A model generated the notes under the pieces. The model saw nothing but the letters and a program-made list of their open reading frames with translations, was not told the origin of the DNA and did not search any database. A program made the position numbers and the translations under genes. Positions 12,701 through 26,200 of a stretch of DNA of 64,000 nt are shown piece after piece (positions within the stretch are counted from its first letter, which is position 1; the number at the start of each line of letters is the position of its first letter). Source of the DNA: Anoplolepis gracilipes (Eukaryota; Arthropoda; Insecta; Hymenoptera; Formicidae); contig NC_132975.1 of the NCBI RefSeq assembly GCF_047496725.1, positions 5,870,001 to 5,934,000 of the forward strand. The letters are read 5' to 3'.

Positions 12701-15700
12701 GGAAATTTCTAAAAAGATTATTACCTAGAAAACATGGGTGTGACGAAAGATAATAATTTTCTTGTTAAATTGTGATCAGGTTTTTATCAAATGTACACAA
12801 TAGAAATATTTTTTATAAATTTCTTTTTTTTTTTAACGTTTGCTTTTTTATAATAACGTTACTTCAGCGATCATTATATATAGAGAATATTAATTTCCGT
12901 TCAAGACAGGATGTTTCCGCGTACTTCTATGGCGTTTTCGTCGGCGTGACAAGACGCCGTTCATCGATGGCTGTAATCTTACGGCCAGTCTTCCTGTCAA
13001 ATATTGGTCTAGTCATAGTTCACTCTTTTCGTCGTTGCACAACTGATAACGAGACGGCCGGTCAACAGAGGAAAAATTCCGATTCTCGTTTATCGTTAAA
13101 AATCCAACAGAACGAAACGTTTACTTTTTGAACTTTTATTAAAAATTTATTCTAAATAGAGAAATTAGTTCTGTATAATATAAATCAATATATTATGTGT
13201 ATTAGATTGAAAAATTTATATCAAACTGTTGATTTTCCGAATTTTCGAAATTTCTTCTTCAAAATGATTGAACGATTTGAAAATAAATACGGCCATATCT
13301 TTTTATTTTATATCGAAGCACATGTGTTTTTTTAGTGAAACACTATATGATGTAAATGGGACGATCGAAAGCAGGCGGTTGTAAAAGATGTGTTTCCTTT
13401 AGGGAAGGTAATCAAATGTATCTTTCCTAGAGCAGTGAGAAAAAAAAAAAGAGAAAGGAACTACTCACCGCTCTCACCATAAGCCACGAAGGAGCTTCAT
13501 ATTTTGATGAAAGAGCCGATATTTCTCTTGCCGGTGACTCCAATTTACTCTCGTAACGATACCGGAAGATGGGGTGGGGACCGAGGGGGACGAGAAACGA
13601 GGAAATAAATGCGCGCCGCGCCGTTGTAAACCAGGAAAACTAATTTTGCAAATGCGCGAGAGAAATATATCTACGTTCATAAATAGATTGATATCGCCGA
13701 GCATAATGAAAAATGCATTGTTTGTTGTCACTACTTTTTATTCGTCAAATGTAATGAGTGGAAGAAAACTAGCACCCGCTCCATTCCGTTTCTCATTTGT
13801 TATTAATCCCAATATTTAAATTTAACCGAAGTGTGTCAGTTTAAAGATCTTGACAGATCTTATTTATTATAAAGGAAAACGTGTCCGTTGATATATGCGT
13901 TAATTTAAAACGACTCGCGATTCTCTTGCTTGTCTTTACATTTCAAGTACTACTACCTCTCTTATGCTTCTTATGTTGGTTTCTTGGCATTCTTTAATGA
14001 CCAATACATCAATGACAGTACTGATAAAAATGAATTTTATGAACATGTGACATTATATACTGGGCTCATATAAAACAAGCATAAAAACATATTACGAAAA
14101 TCAGAGATGATTTATACGCGTCGTATGTAAAGTCTTTTTTTATCTTACATATCTTAAAAATATATTAAATATTTATGAATGACATCAAACTGCGGAACGA
14201 TTTTTCTTTAATCGAGTTTTAGTTGATAATGGTTTTTTTCGATATTACTTTAGCTTAATCAATTTCTAATTTTTGGTAAAAATGGAATAGAAAAAAATTT
14301 GTTAAAACGATGATGTAAAAGATTAATTAAAATATGTATTCGATTTTTAAAAATTAAATTAACCTCGTTGTTCTTGTTTTTCAAGTTCGATGAGGGGAGC
14401 AAGTTATAAAACTATAATATTAAAAATATAATATTTAATTTACCTGAAATTAATTTTTACTTAACTACAATATATTACAAGCAGCAATTTTTTTTTAAAT
14501 TACATCGCGTTGAAAAGCGAGATAGTCGAGAACTCTACTATCACACTTTGCACAGCGTTGTTTTGTAGCATGTCGTTGCCATCGTTGCGAGACCCCGCGG
14601 CGCCGACATACTCATTTTCGCGCGTGCATGCTTCGCGAGGGAGGGTCCCGAGGGGGGAACAAATCCGCCGGGCGATCGCGTGCGAATCGCGATCTAAAAT
14701 CCGCGGTGGCGAATTTCCGCACCCAGTTTGTGACGCCCACTCGTCCCTTCAGATTTGGGCGTCGTCGTCGTCGTGGCCGCCACCGCCACCGCCACCGCCG
14801 CCGTCGTCTAGTATCGAGCGTCCCGACGCCGGGACGCTCGGAGCTGTTGCTATGCCGACCGACGGGGCTACCGGGGCTTTTCGTATTCGCGGGCCGTGTC
14901 GCTGCGAGGTTCGATCTGCTCTCGTGTATGAACAAGAGAGTCAATGTCGAACCGCTTTGTGTTGTGCTGGCATATCAATTAAATTATAAGAGAAAGAATT
15001 AAAATTTTTCGAAATTACAATTTTGAAGCAGATCTGACAGCATATTTGTTTTAAATATTAAAAATCTCTCTTCTCTGTGATAATTGCATAGTATGCTCGC
15101 AAAGTTTTTTTCTTGAAAATTTTCCCTCCTATATAAGAGACATGTGGTGCAAGATTCAATATTCTCTATATTTTCGCGCACCATATTTTCCTTAAACGTC
15201 GTATAAACATCGTGTGTGGTGGTCGGATTTAAGGATGGCAAGCGAGCGCGCGAGCTAAGCCGGCATTACTGCATTTTACGAGCGTTGTTACGAGAAGCGC
15301 GAGATATTTTTGCAACTCAAAGTCCGTGGAAAATGCACGTCCGTGAATGATATCGTCATATGAGATTCCGCTTTTTATTTGTAAACGCGGAAGTGCAGTC
15401 GGGTAATGGGAACGGCCTTTACGTGGCTTTTATGTGTCCGCGATTCAGCTCTAATCATCAGCACGCTAGTAAAGATCTCTGCGTCTTTACATTAGTGAGA
15501 TAAAATTGCGCAGTTATACCGCACGTGATATTTCTCACAATTTGTAATAATTATCGATTAACGTTGCAAACTAATTACGTATCACGAATGTCGCGGTTAA
15601 TAGGCTTAGCTGTAATCAGAATTACAGTTCGACACCTGCGCATACGTAAACAAGATATTACACGTGCGGTTTGAAAGCGATCTCGCATACAATGAATGTC

Positions 15701-17149
15701 ATAATAATAGCAATATCAACAATAGCCACAATTTGGGAGATTCGCTGTTAATAACTGTTAATTAATTTTCTCCCATCACACACATGACAGAATGGAATTG
15801 TGCTCTGTCGCACGACTATAAAACACGCGGCAATAAATTCCCAGTCGCAGTTTCTGCAAAAAAAAAAAAAAAGATTGATGCTTTCGTGGCAAAGAAAAAA
15901 CGCGCTTGTAGATCGAACGTTTGGTCTCATTAAAAGTTCGTCTGTTAATTGCGATCGGATGCGCCGTCCTGGCATCGTGCGATTTCCCAGGCAGAATTCT
16001 CTCTCGTCTGAAAGCCTCTAACGCGTTCATAAAGGTCGCGGGACATTGCACGTACCATGCGGTGGAGACACTTGATAACGAGTTTTCCATTCGAGTGATT
16101 TTTTTTCCTCTTATTCTCGCGCAGACACTCTCGGACACGCCACACCGCTGAAGGTCGAAACTGTGAAGGTCGACACTCTCGGAAACTCGTGTTTGCTTGA
16201 GTGATTCGTCCCCCCTCCTGAAACTGTCAAGCTTGGGAGCAGCAACTTGGAAACACGAATCTGGTCGTACTGGGCCCGTGAGATTTCGGTCGAAAACTCT
16301 GGTGGCTTTTTTTTGATCACTTCCTCTTCCTTCTTTTGTTTGATTTTTCATCACGAAATGGCTTATTCTCTTGCGTTCTGCGAAATTATAAATTATGGAT
16401 TTTTATGGAAAGCGAAGGTGATGATGATGGTCCGCTTTCCAATTTGTTTTTATTAACTTTCGGCAATTTTCTTCTTCTCCATGTTAAATCGGAATGTGAA
16501 GTAGAAAATTGGACAACTCTTCACCGAACAGTAATTAACTGCCAGAAGAGGAAAACTTTGGTTGTTTCCCTTTTAACTTTCCTTCACGACCGAGATTACG
16601 TTTCGAGATTGCGGACAGAAGTTTACGAAATCCCTAGCTTTTTTCCCTATCTTCCTTTTATGCGGGAGTCGATTTTCGCGAGATAAAAATTCCGTTCGTA
16701 AATGTTCACATGCTCGTAAACGAGAGCGTATTTCTTTTTCAAGAGAAGACAAACGAGCGTGGCTTTTTTGCAGGAATTTATTAAAACTGTGAAATTTGTA
16801 GTTTTTACGAGGCTGGGGATTTCGAATTTTGTTGGAAATTTTCCACACTTATTATTTATTCTTTATACGGCAGTGACATGGCATTAATGAAGTATCGTCA
16901 AAGGAGCAGTTTGACGTTTCATCGTTTCTCGAGACTATCGTACTTCCTTTGAGAACCCGTATCACTGACCTCACGTTTGGAGATTACAAACGAAACTCTA
17001 CTATAGCTATCGCAATCTTCTTTTTTCTTCGTTTGGTTTTTTGCTCATTCGAAGACTGAAGAAAACTCGTCGAATTGCGAATTTATGTCGGTAGATCACG
17101 ACGGTCATCTTTCGCTCCAGTTCGCGCTTTATATCCATCCTCTTCACCC

Positions 17150-17200
<51 letters not shown>

Positions 17201-20200
17201 CGTTTTCTTCGCGTCAAACAGCCGCCATGGCTTTTTCGTTACAATTTCTGTACTTGAATCGATGAGCCCATTTCTGATCTCGGGAGTGAATTCTCCGAGA
17301 TTGCCGGTCGTTACGCCGAGTTTCGCATTGCCGGAATATCGGTCGAACGAGATTTCCTGATTTTCCGCTACCGCAAATCCAACCCTTTTTGTCGGCAGAC
17401 GATAGGAAGAATCCTTGTGTAATCCTAAACGCGAAATAAATGTTGATCTACGATGCGATTGTTTCTGCCTTATACATTTTATGCGGAGAGTTCTTTCTTG
17501 TTCGATTTATAATATTAAAATGAAATATTCTCCGTTTACATTATCTGTGAAAATATATGTGCTGATGAAGAATAAAAAGTAGATAGTCTCATTTTGATGC
17601 AAAATTTAAAGCATCATTTAGCAGAATACTTTTGCGGAATATCGATTCTCAGGCAATTTGGGTTAAGAGACTTCTTTTTTCTTCGAAGAAGACGGAGGTG
17701 ATATAACATCTATGCAAAAGGATAAGTGAAGAATGGATGGTTCACTATTTACCGAAGTACATGCAGCTTTCAGTAGATATAGCGTCGCCGAGGGAACGTG
17801 CTCAGACGATGCAGTAGTGATTCTCAATTATGCAAGGTAGCTAGCCTCGACTACACGTAACTGAGATTTCGCACGTGCTGCAATGACCGTATTATCCGTG
17901 ATTTTCGTAAGTTCTCCTAAAGGACGCGATTTCATTTCGGATAACGTGTACAGAATTATGATTGCTTGCTTATTTTATTATGCTTTTTCAAATAGAAGGA
18001 ATATTCAATGAAAGTGTATTATATTTTATGCGCGTGAAAGGCTAAATAATTATAAAAATATTTGGGAAATATTCAAAAGAGAGAATTACGATCAGCACAA
18101 TCATAATTTATGAGAAGGAAATTTGATTTAACATTTTTTCATTAACATTTCTTTGAAAAATGCATAGAACTTTTAGCTGATTAAAAGGATTGATTTTTTT
18201 CAAAAGATTGATTTTGATATATGTTTGTTATAATTGTGTCGAATTCTTACCTTCTTGACTATCACACGATTCTGTGCGGTAGAATTTCGCAGAATGACTT
18301 GTTATTTATTTATTTTGTCGCGTACACCCTTATTGCGTTTTGCAACCCTCTCGAACTATTACTGAAGAGAATGGATAAAGGGGTGAATATATGAGAATGC
18401 ATGTAGCTTGCTTCACTCACAATCAGTCAGTATCATTGATAGCGACATTACCACCGTTACACCATGAAAATATGTTTGGTGGAGGAATATTTAACACCCA
18501 TAGCGCACCCATAGAAATATATAATCGAGAATTAAATATTTCAATGCATTGTCGGATATTTTCAGAGAGTTTCACATTCGTGTTGAGATATAACAATGTA
18601 TTTGGTAAATGGAAATATTTTTGTTTTTTTATTGGATTGATTGACAGCAAAGATAGGATAAAGAAAAGAATAACCGTTGATTAGTGGATTACAGCGAATC
18701 GAATGCATAGCACTACTGACATATTCGTTACTGTTGGCCCGCAGGGCATGATCGATATAACGCAACGGTACGAGCCGGGCGAGCAAGCTGAATTAACGAG
18801 TGAATATTGCAAGGAGATTTATGTATGATGCATTCCCCTCGCTGTTACAGGAAACAATTTGTTTCTCGTTGTTATTTCGGAAATATGCTCTTCCGATCCG
18901 AGATAACCGTTTGCACGTATGCGCTCTTGAAAAATTTCAGCTTCGAAATATTTCAACGCTTTCAGCGTAAATAGCATCGTACGTCATGATGTTATATAAA
19001 ATATGAATATTTTTATATAACAAACTCCTCTCTCAATCTCTCTCTTAAATTTTAGATTCAGCTTATGTGCAAATAAAATCTGTCAAAAATATTACTTGTA
19101 ACAATTTACATTTTTAACTTTTTATTTTGACTCAGAAAATTCTCCTAGAAAGTTTGCGGAGAGTAATGTAATGTAATGTAATGTAGAAGTAGCGTTTTCT
19201 TTTTCTTTCGGAAAGCAAGCCCAACCGGAAGATAGCGCTTATTCTGCCCTATTAACACATACGTCTTTCTTCGTTAACGTTAATTATTAAGTCGCTCATA
19301 ATAAAGGATCATTATAGGAACGACTCCATCTGTCTAAATGCCCGCTTGATACGTGCGTAGGATGTCTCCGTTGGTAAGCTTCCTTTTTGTCTCGTCTAAG
19401 AATAATTCTGAGACTCGTAGTCGATGCTGCCGCCGACGATCCTGCGTGGAAGCTGCACCGGAAGAGCTTCTATTTCACGCGTTTATATATACTATACAAG
19501 ATTCTCTTAAAAAATTCTAATTTTTTAACCTAAAGATTTCCGAATAATAATAGAATAATATTAGAATAGATTTTATCACAGTCTATTTTTATATGTGTGA
19601 CCTGAATTTTTGACATTTAATATTCAGTATCTGCACAGCTGATTTATTGAAACAAATTTCGATGATGTGTACATATATACTTTGTCATAAAAAATACACA
19701 CGAGCTTATCAAACTCTTTGCGAATTTTATTTATTGGGTTTATCGAGGTTATTCTGGTTATTTCAGTCATGATTTGATAAGAAATGCAACGGTGAGAGAT
19801 AAATGATACGCACGCGTGTTTCCGCGAGAATCGCAAATTATGTTGCTAACTGTGAAAATTTCTTTACGACATCCGCGATTATTTTCGGCTTTCCGAGGTG
19901 CTCCCTTGTGTTCTCGAGTTTAATATCACTTGGCAAAAGCGGAACAATAAAGTCCACGATAAACTCTGTTGGATGCTGTCCAACTATTTCTACGACTGCG
20001 ACCTTATCGCGATTCGCTTTCCCATAAATTGCAAAAAAGCGTGCGTCGATTGCATTTCAAAATGGAAACGAACGCTTGTTATTTCTAAGGCGCGCTGCTA
20101 TTTGTATGAAAATCACGTGCAAGAAACATTTTTAAAATACATGCGTCATTTATCATGCAATGACGGTTTTATTACTGCAATACATTGAGATTACGTTGTT

Positions 20201-23200
20201 ATTTGTTGCAAGCACATCCTCTCTTTTTGTTGTGATAATTCTATTTTTCTGACACGTGATAAATATAATCTGTAACATAAACACAAGGCAGAAACTTAAA
20301 AAATTTTATTGCAAACATTCTTTCAGCGATTTAGATATACAAATTTTTCGAAATAAAAAAAAAAAAAAAAAAGAATAGTCCATATATTCGAGAAATATTA
20401 TTTGCAATTCATATATTCATAAAAGCCTATCTTGTTAATAAGAATAAAGATTTTGTCGCTAATAAAAAAAAGAAGAAGTGCATATTTCCGTCGTGGTTCC
20501 ATCCGGTTCTGCTATTTAGCACTTCTATTTTTATTATCTTCCCGTCTCATGCAGCCAAGAATAGAAATACGCAGCGATTTTGCGGCGCAAATTTTTGTCC
20601 GTGGCAATGTATTGATTAGCAGCTGTGCGTTTCTAGGATAAATCGGATGTTTCTTTATATATACCTCTCTCTCTTCCTCTTTCTCTTTCATCCTTTTTCT
20701 TCTCTGATGATTGGCGACTACTTCGCTTTTCTTGCCAGACTGCACTTTGTTGCTCTTACATTGATGCTACGTGCGATCTCGGGAGGTCTCTCTTCCTAGT
20801 TTACTCACTACGTAGGTAGTGTGCTGCACGCCTTGGCTTTCCTTTCTCTTCATCCGAGTCTTCTACTTCTACTTTGTCGTCTCGCTTTGTGGCTGTCCAT
20901 TATACAAAGACGTGGGTCAGCTTTCCTCATTTTCCTCTACTGATATCACTTCGGCGAATCTGACTCCAACATACACATATGTAAATACTAATACATGATC
21001 GTGTATATTCTCAAAATAGTTTATACGTTCAAATTGGATATTTGGCTAAAAAAGTAATATTTATAGAAAATTGTTTATCAATATAAAATATTATACATAT
21101 ATTTAACAATTTAAAATATCTTCATTTTTTTTTAAATTTATGTCACATGAATTTTGGATAATTAAATAATGAATCTCTGTATTTTTTTTTTTTTTTTTTA
21201 ATTGTAAAAAGAATTTAAAACTTGATAGTTTCGTTTGCGATTTTATCTATTAAATATTTGACAAACTTAATATACAATACAATTATTGTGATAATAAATT
21301 AACATCAAGATTAGTTTGTTTTCTTATTAAAATATTTAAATATTCCGATGTGACTGACTCATAATTAGCATCTTAGTTCTTTAGTTACTTGCATAGTGCT
21401 TGCTAATGACTAACTCCTCTCGCGCGAGTTTCTTCGTTCTCTCTCTAGTTTTAAATGTGTGACTCTCTCTCTCTGTCTCTCTCTCTCTCTATCTATCTCT
21501 ATCTCTCTCTTTTCTTACGCCAAGACGTGGGACGATCCTCTATATAAACCCTCATGAATCCGTAGCCTGGCCCAAGTAGTTCGCCAACGGCGAACAGTTC
21601 GTACGGATCTGTCTCTGTTGTTGTCATTTGTGTCTGTGCTCGCGTGTGAGAGAGGTAGTGTCACAATTATAATATTGTGAGGTATATATTCATACTGGAC
21701 GATCGAGTTTCTTCTGGTGTTGGATTTCCTTATTAATATTTTGCAATTGTACATGTTTTTGTTAGACACAGAGTATTTGCAACATTTTATTTAAGATTAA
21801 TATTTAAAAAGAATTATTATATTGTAATCGTTAGAAATAATTATTAATGAGTGATATATATATCGACGCATCATAAAAGTTTTTTATTTTATTTTAGTTT
21901 AGCAGTACAATTTTATGCTATGTAAATTGTGATTTTTTAAATAATTTGTACAATTAGACTTTCTCTACGTAGGATTAATTATTCACGTTTGGTGATTCGA
22001 GTCTATTAATAGCGAATGCTCTCTCTGAAGTCTCAGACTATACATAGATGCAGTCTCCAGTTTTCTAAATATAGACCGAAATATTCGTACGACGTATTTG
22101 GTAAAGCAAATGCGCGAGTTGAATATTATTCCAAGTGCTATATATATTTCACATTTAATAATATTTAAAGATATTTTACATTTTCGTTTATTTTCAAGAT
22201 TTTCAATAATTTTCGAAACAAAACAAAACCAAATTTTTTATTATTAAATGCTTAATTATATAATTTCCAAACACTTGATGTATTTTATGTCGATAACAAA
22301 TTATTAATTTATATTCTATTTTGCGTTACTTCAGGAATAGTTGCAAAAAGGGGGATGTATCATCCATTAATAATTATTTAGAAAAATATTGCAAGAATCT
22401 CGATCGTTCATTATAATTATTTTAATTGAAGAGATGAATATTTCGTGACGAATTTACAAGTTTATGAGTGCAGGATTAATTGAAGATTTGTCCCAAGATG
22501 GAATACGTCTTAAAGGCGGGGCGCAGTTTGGGCAGTGGCGTGTGTAGGGCAGCGGGTGCCCTCGCAAGGGGTACCCGAAGAATGTTAACTTACGTGCCAC
22601 TGTTGGGCGTTACTGCAGTTCCAGTAGTTGCTCAGGCTACAAAACCAGTCACGGTACGGGATAGTAAATTTTCTTAATATTTATATTGAGAAGAAAAAAA
22701 ATTTATCTGCTGATAACCATTTGATCTTTTAAAAATTCAATTTTTTTCTCGGAGAATTAAAACCTGCCTTAATTTAATACAATGATCGGAATGAACGTAC
22801 GTGTTTAAAGTGGACAAATATCTGTCATGGTAAACCGACACTCTTGCGTTCGCGCGAGACGCAAATCGTACGAAAATAGTTCGCGCGAGGAACGCGAATG
22901 CGCGAGAGGAAAGCGGCAGAGAATGCTTTCGTGAGCCGAAGCTCATCGACGAAAATGTCAGCAGTGCCAGAGTCGCGTGGAAATAGTGAGTCATTTGAGT
23001 CCAAAGATCATAGCTCTCCCTTTTTAACACGCACATGCAGTGCTCCTTTTTTATTTCGCACAAGGTGCGATTGTATCAGCGGGAGTAATTTTAATTTTAA
23101 TTAATTTTAATTTTACAATTTATTATAGCTAGTTTATTATCGATCTTTCCGAAGAGAAGAATTTTTGTTCGCTATCTTTTCCCTGACCTTTCTCAACAAT

Positions 23201-26200
23201 ATCGTTTTGAACTGCATTGGCTACGCATTATCAGTATCGAATTGGGATAAACCGGGCCCGGTTTTCATTAAAGGCGAATTTCAGTATTATGATAGCCCGC
23301 GGGGAAAAATGCAATTCATGCCCGGCCTGCGCTCAAAGCGCGCGTTAAATCCCTGATTAGCTATGAATTTCCAACGAGATTTATCGAAATTTATTATGAC
23401 CATGTTCATCGGGCAGAAAACGGCGAGCGATTGTGCTCGCTGGTGCCGCAGGCAAGGTGCTGCAAGAGTAAATTATTATACTAAGCCGTTTTATCCGGAT
23501 GAACATTATCTTCAAAGGCAGAAACTATCCCAGGAAGCCTTTTACTACTACGAGAGACTAGGAAAAAAAAAAACAGACGTTTGTAAAAAGAACAATTTGT
23601 AATCGCCAGATTTTTCAAAATTCAAATCGACAACCATTTTCATTGATAACTCTCTTGTTGCACAAATTGAAGGGTTCCAGTGCACGAATGAGATGATACG
23701 TCGTTGTTCTATAATTCATAAGATACACTTTGAATATAAAGTCTTACGTAAAGCAAGGCTTGTGAATTATGGACTCTGGGTGCCTCGTTCTTACTTCGAA
23801 TGCTTCAATTACGATGGTACGAGGTGTAGATCTATGCATGAACAACGGATACGCTAAGAAGGCCTCTTGCTTTACCGCAAAGCATGAAACACGCGAGACG
23901 CCACGACCTAAAGAGCCGTTTATACGTCGGCTGCGAGCTGGCTTCTCGCGTCGGCTTTCGTGTCAGATTTCTATCTGCGCGGATTATTAACCGGCTTGTG
24001 AGAGTCGCGTGCCAAGTATCGCGAAAACGTTCAGCCGTCGCAAGGAAATTAGCGATTTCGCTCCTCGTTTGATGAAAAGATCAATCGCAACCGTATTATG
24101 TTATAAGCATATATCTAAAAGCATTTACTTGAAACGAGAGAATTTAATGCGGAACTTTATTGCAATATAATTTAATCGTGTTATATATGTTGTGTTATAA
24201 TTAAATTTACTAACTTTGACATAAAAAAAAAAAAAAAAAAAAAATTAATGTGCAACATTTTTGTAAAATCTCAAATTATGCCGGTACGATACTCGGTGGG
24301 AAACGAACGTAAGTGGATCGTCGGATATCGATTATCGATTTATCTCGCAATCACATTAAATCAATGGCGAAATTGTCGTGCACGTCGTGGAAATGGTACG
24401 ACGAGCATTTCGAAACGTTTCATATAGATGCGCAGATATAACCGAACAATGGACGGTTTCTCTCTCTCTTTCTTGATGACTATCGGTGTTTTTCGACATT
24501 CATATACATCGAATACACGCGTCTTTCTCTCTCTCTTTCTCGATCGCGTTTGTGCCGGTTGGTGCGGGCGATATTGCCAGCGAACATGCTCCGGTGAACC
24601 GGATAAATACCCATAATTTATATCTAGCGAAAGAATAGAGAAGTTAAAACAAACGATAGTTTGTTACTCGTGTATATCTCGCACCGTTTTTCAAACATTA
24701 ATATCGATACATGGTGTGTATCGATAGTAAAAGGAACGACGATTGCGCGCACACGAAGCATGTCCGATGAACATGTCGTCGTTTGCCGGAACACCGTCGA
24801 TACGTCAATGAATCTCTCTCGCAAAACACCTGCGAATCATTAGCGTAGCCATTGTCTAAGTCACGCTCGTTAAATATGCCGAGATTACTTCCGGAACGCC
24901 GATGGAGCAATTGCTATTATGTTTTCTATTTTCGTCCCGCAAAACCATCGGATTTCGTTTTAAAAGCACTTATATTGCAGCGACTTTAGAATTTATTTTT
25001 ATGAAAATTTGATAGATTTTTTTTGTAATGAAATTGTTAATCTGCAACATTAATGCCCCGAAAAAGTTTACCGTTGCTAAAATGTAACTGGATGTATATC
25101 GAAGTGACAGGATGTTGACAGTCGTTAACGCGATTATTTCAACGAGTCACGTTACTCTAGCTAATTTTTTCCCAAACAGGAAATTGATTTCGGTATCGGT
25201 GAGTGCCAGCTGTCCTGGTGCCGATGGTAGATAGGATAATTCGCACGGTTGAATGAACATGACACGATATTGCAATTTTACGTGTATTACTAAAAGAATT
25301 TTTCCAATTCTTTTTTTACGATTTTGATGAAAAAAATTTGCAAAAGAAAAAAACATAACTATGACATGTATTTTTGTTTAGGTTGATGCTTAAATTTCAG
25401 GAATAAAAAAAAAATAATTCAAAGCTTGAAGGTATTTTTCTAAAATACATGATTTTAAACGAGTTTTCGATGAGCGGTTCTTCAATATTTATAGACATCA
25501 AATAGACATCGATCGAATTTTATCGAAATCGGAGGGTGAAGATTTGCGGACATTTTGTTGTGAGGGATAGCATGTTGGTTACCGAGGGTCGTTCGAGATA
25601 GGCATTTGCGAGCAAGAGCTAATGCATTTCTAATGTTCCTCGCTAGGGTATAAAAGTTACAGGCACTTGGTCGGCTCTTTCGAGCGAGCCCGGCATTTCG
25701 TGCTCATTCACGACTGTTTTACAGGACGATCAAAAATTTAGCGTGTCCGTCAGCGAAATTAACTCACTTTCGTCCCTCGGAAACGCGTTTAGCCTGTAAT
25801 GTTAATGGCGCAATTATAAACGGTACTTTCCGGTGAATTCGTTGCAAATTGATACGTATTACTGCATCTTCTGACGACATTGAAAGATAAATAACTCATG
25901 GCATGAATAACTTGATTTCTTTGGCTAGCTTTCAAATAACGGAAAATGTCGGAAACTACGCTTTTCATGTTTAAATGTAGAATCATAATAACATCATTTA
26001 GAACCGTCGAAAAGAGTATTATGTGCAGAAAGAAGCTTTCCCTGTTTGTTACTTTTATTATACGATGAATACATTTGCTCTTTATAGCTCGAATATGAAA
26101 TTCTTTTTCTTAGTAAAATTTCTCAAGTCAGAAATTTTTATAAAACTATTATACTCAACAATGAGGCATGATGCTTTTTAATGCTGGTTATTTCTTAATA

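Larger units (their letters stand above)
4125..22473 (+). other. Akap200: Large Akap200 intron, 5' part
   Basis: This is about 18 kb without a convincing constitutive exon. It contains GC-rich or CT-rich blocks that could be alternative promoters (about 5,950-6,380; 14,560-14,960; 17,150-17,200; 21,450-21,550), a consensus TATA box at 10,203, homopolymer runs and microsatellites. Open frames of 100-190 codons occur (for example 8386-8889 plus and 15776-16354 minus) but match nothing I recognise and lack coding features. Confidence 0.6.

Noticed and set aside
14510..15002. Overlapping frames of 110-159 codons on both strands in the GC island
   Set aside because: Their Arg/Pro/Ser-rich low-complexity products reflect GC triplet repeats and rarity of stops, not a gene.
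15776..16354. 192-codon minus-strand open frame
   Set aside because: It overlaps several other frames on both strands, includes a Phe run from a poly-A tract, and shows no family resemblance.
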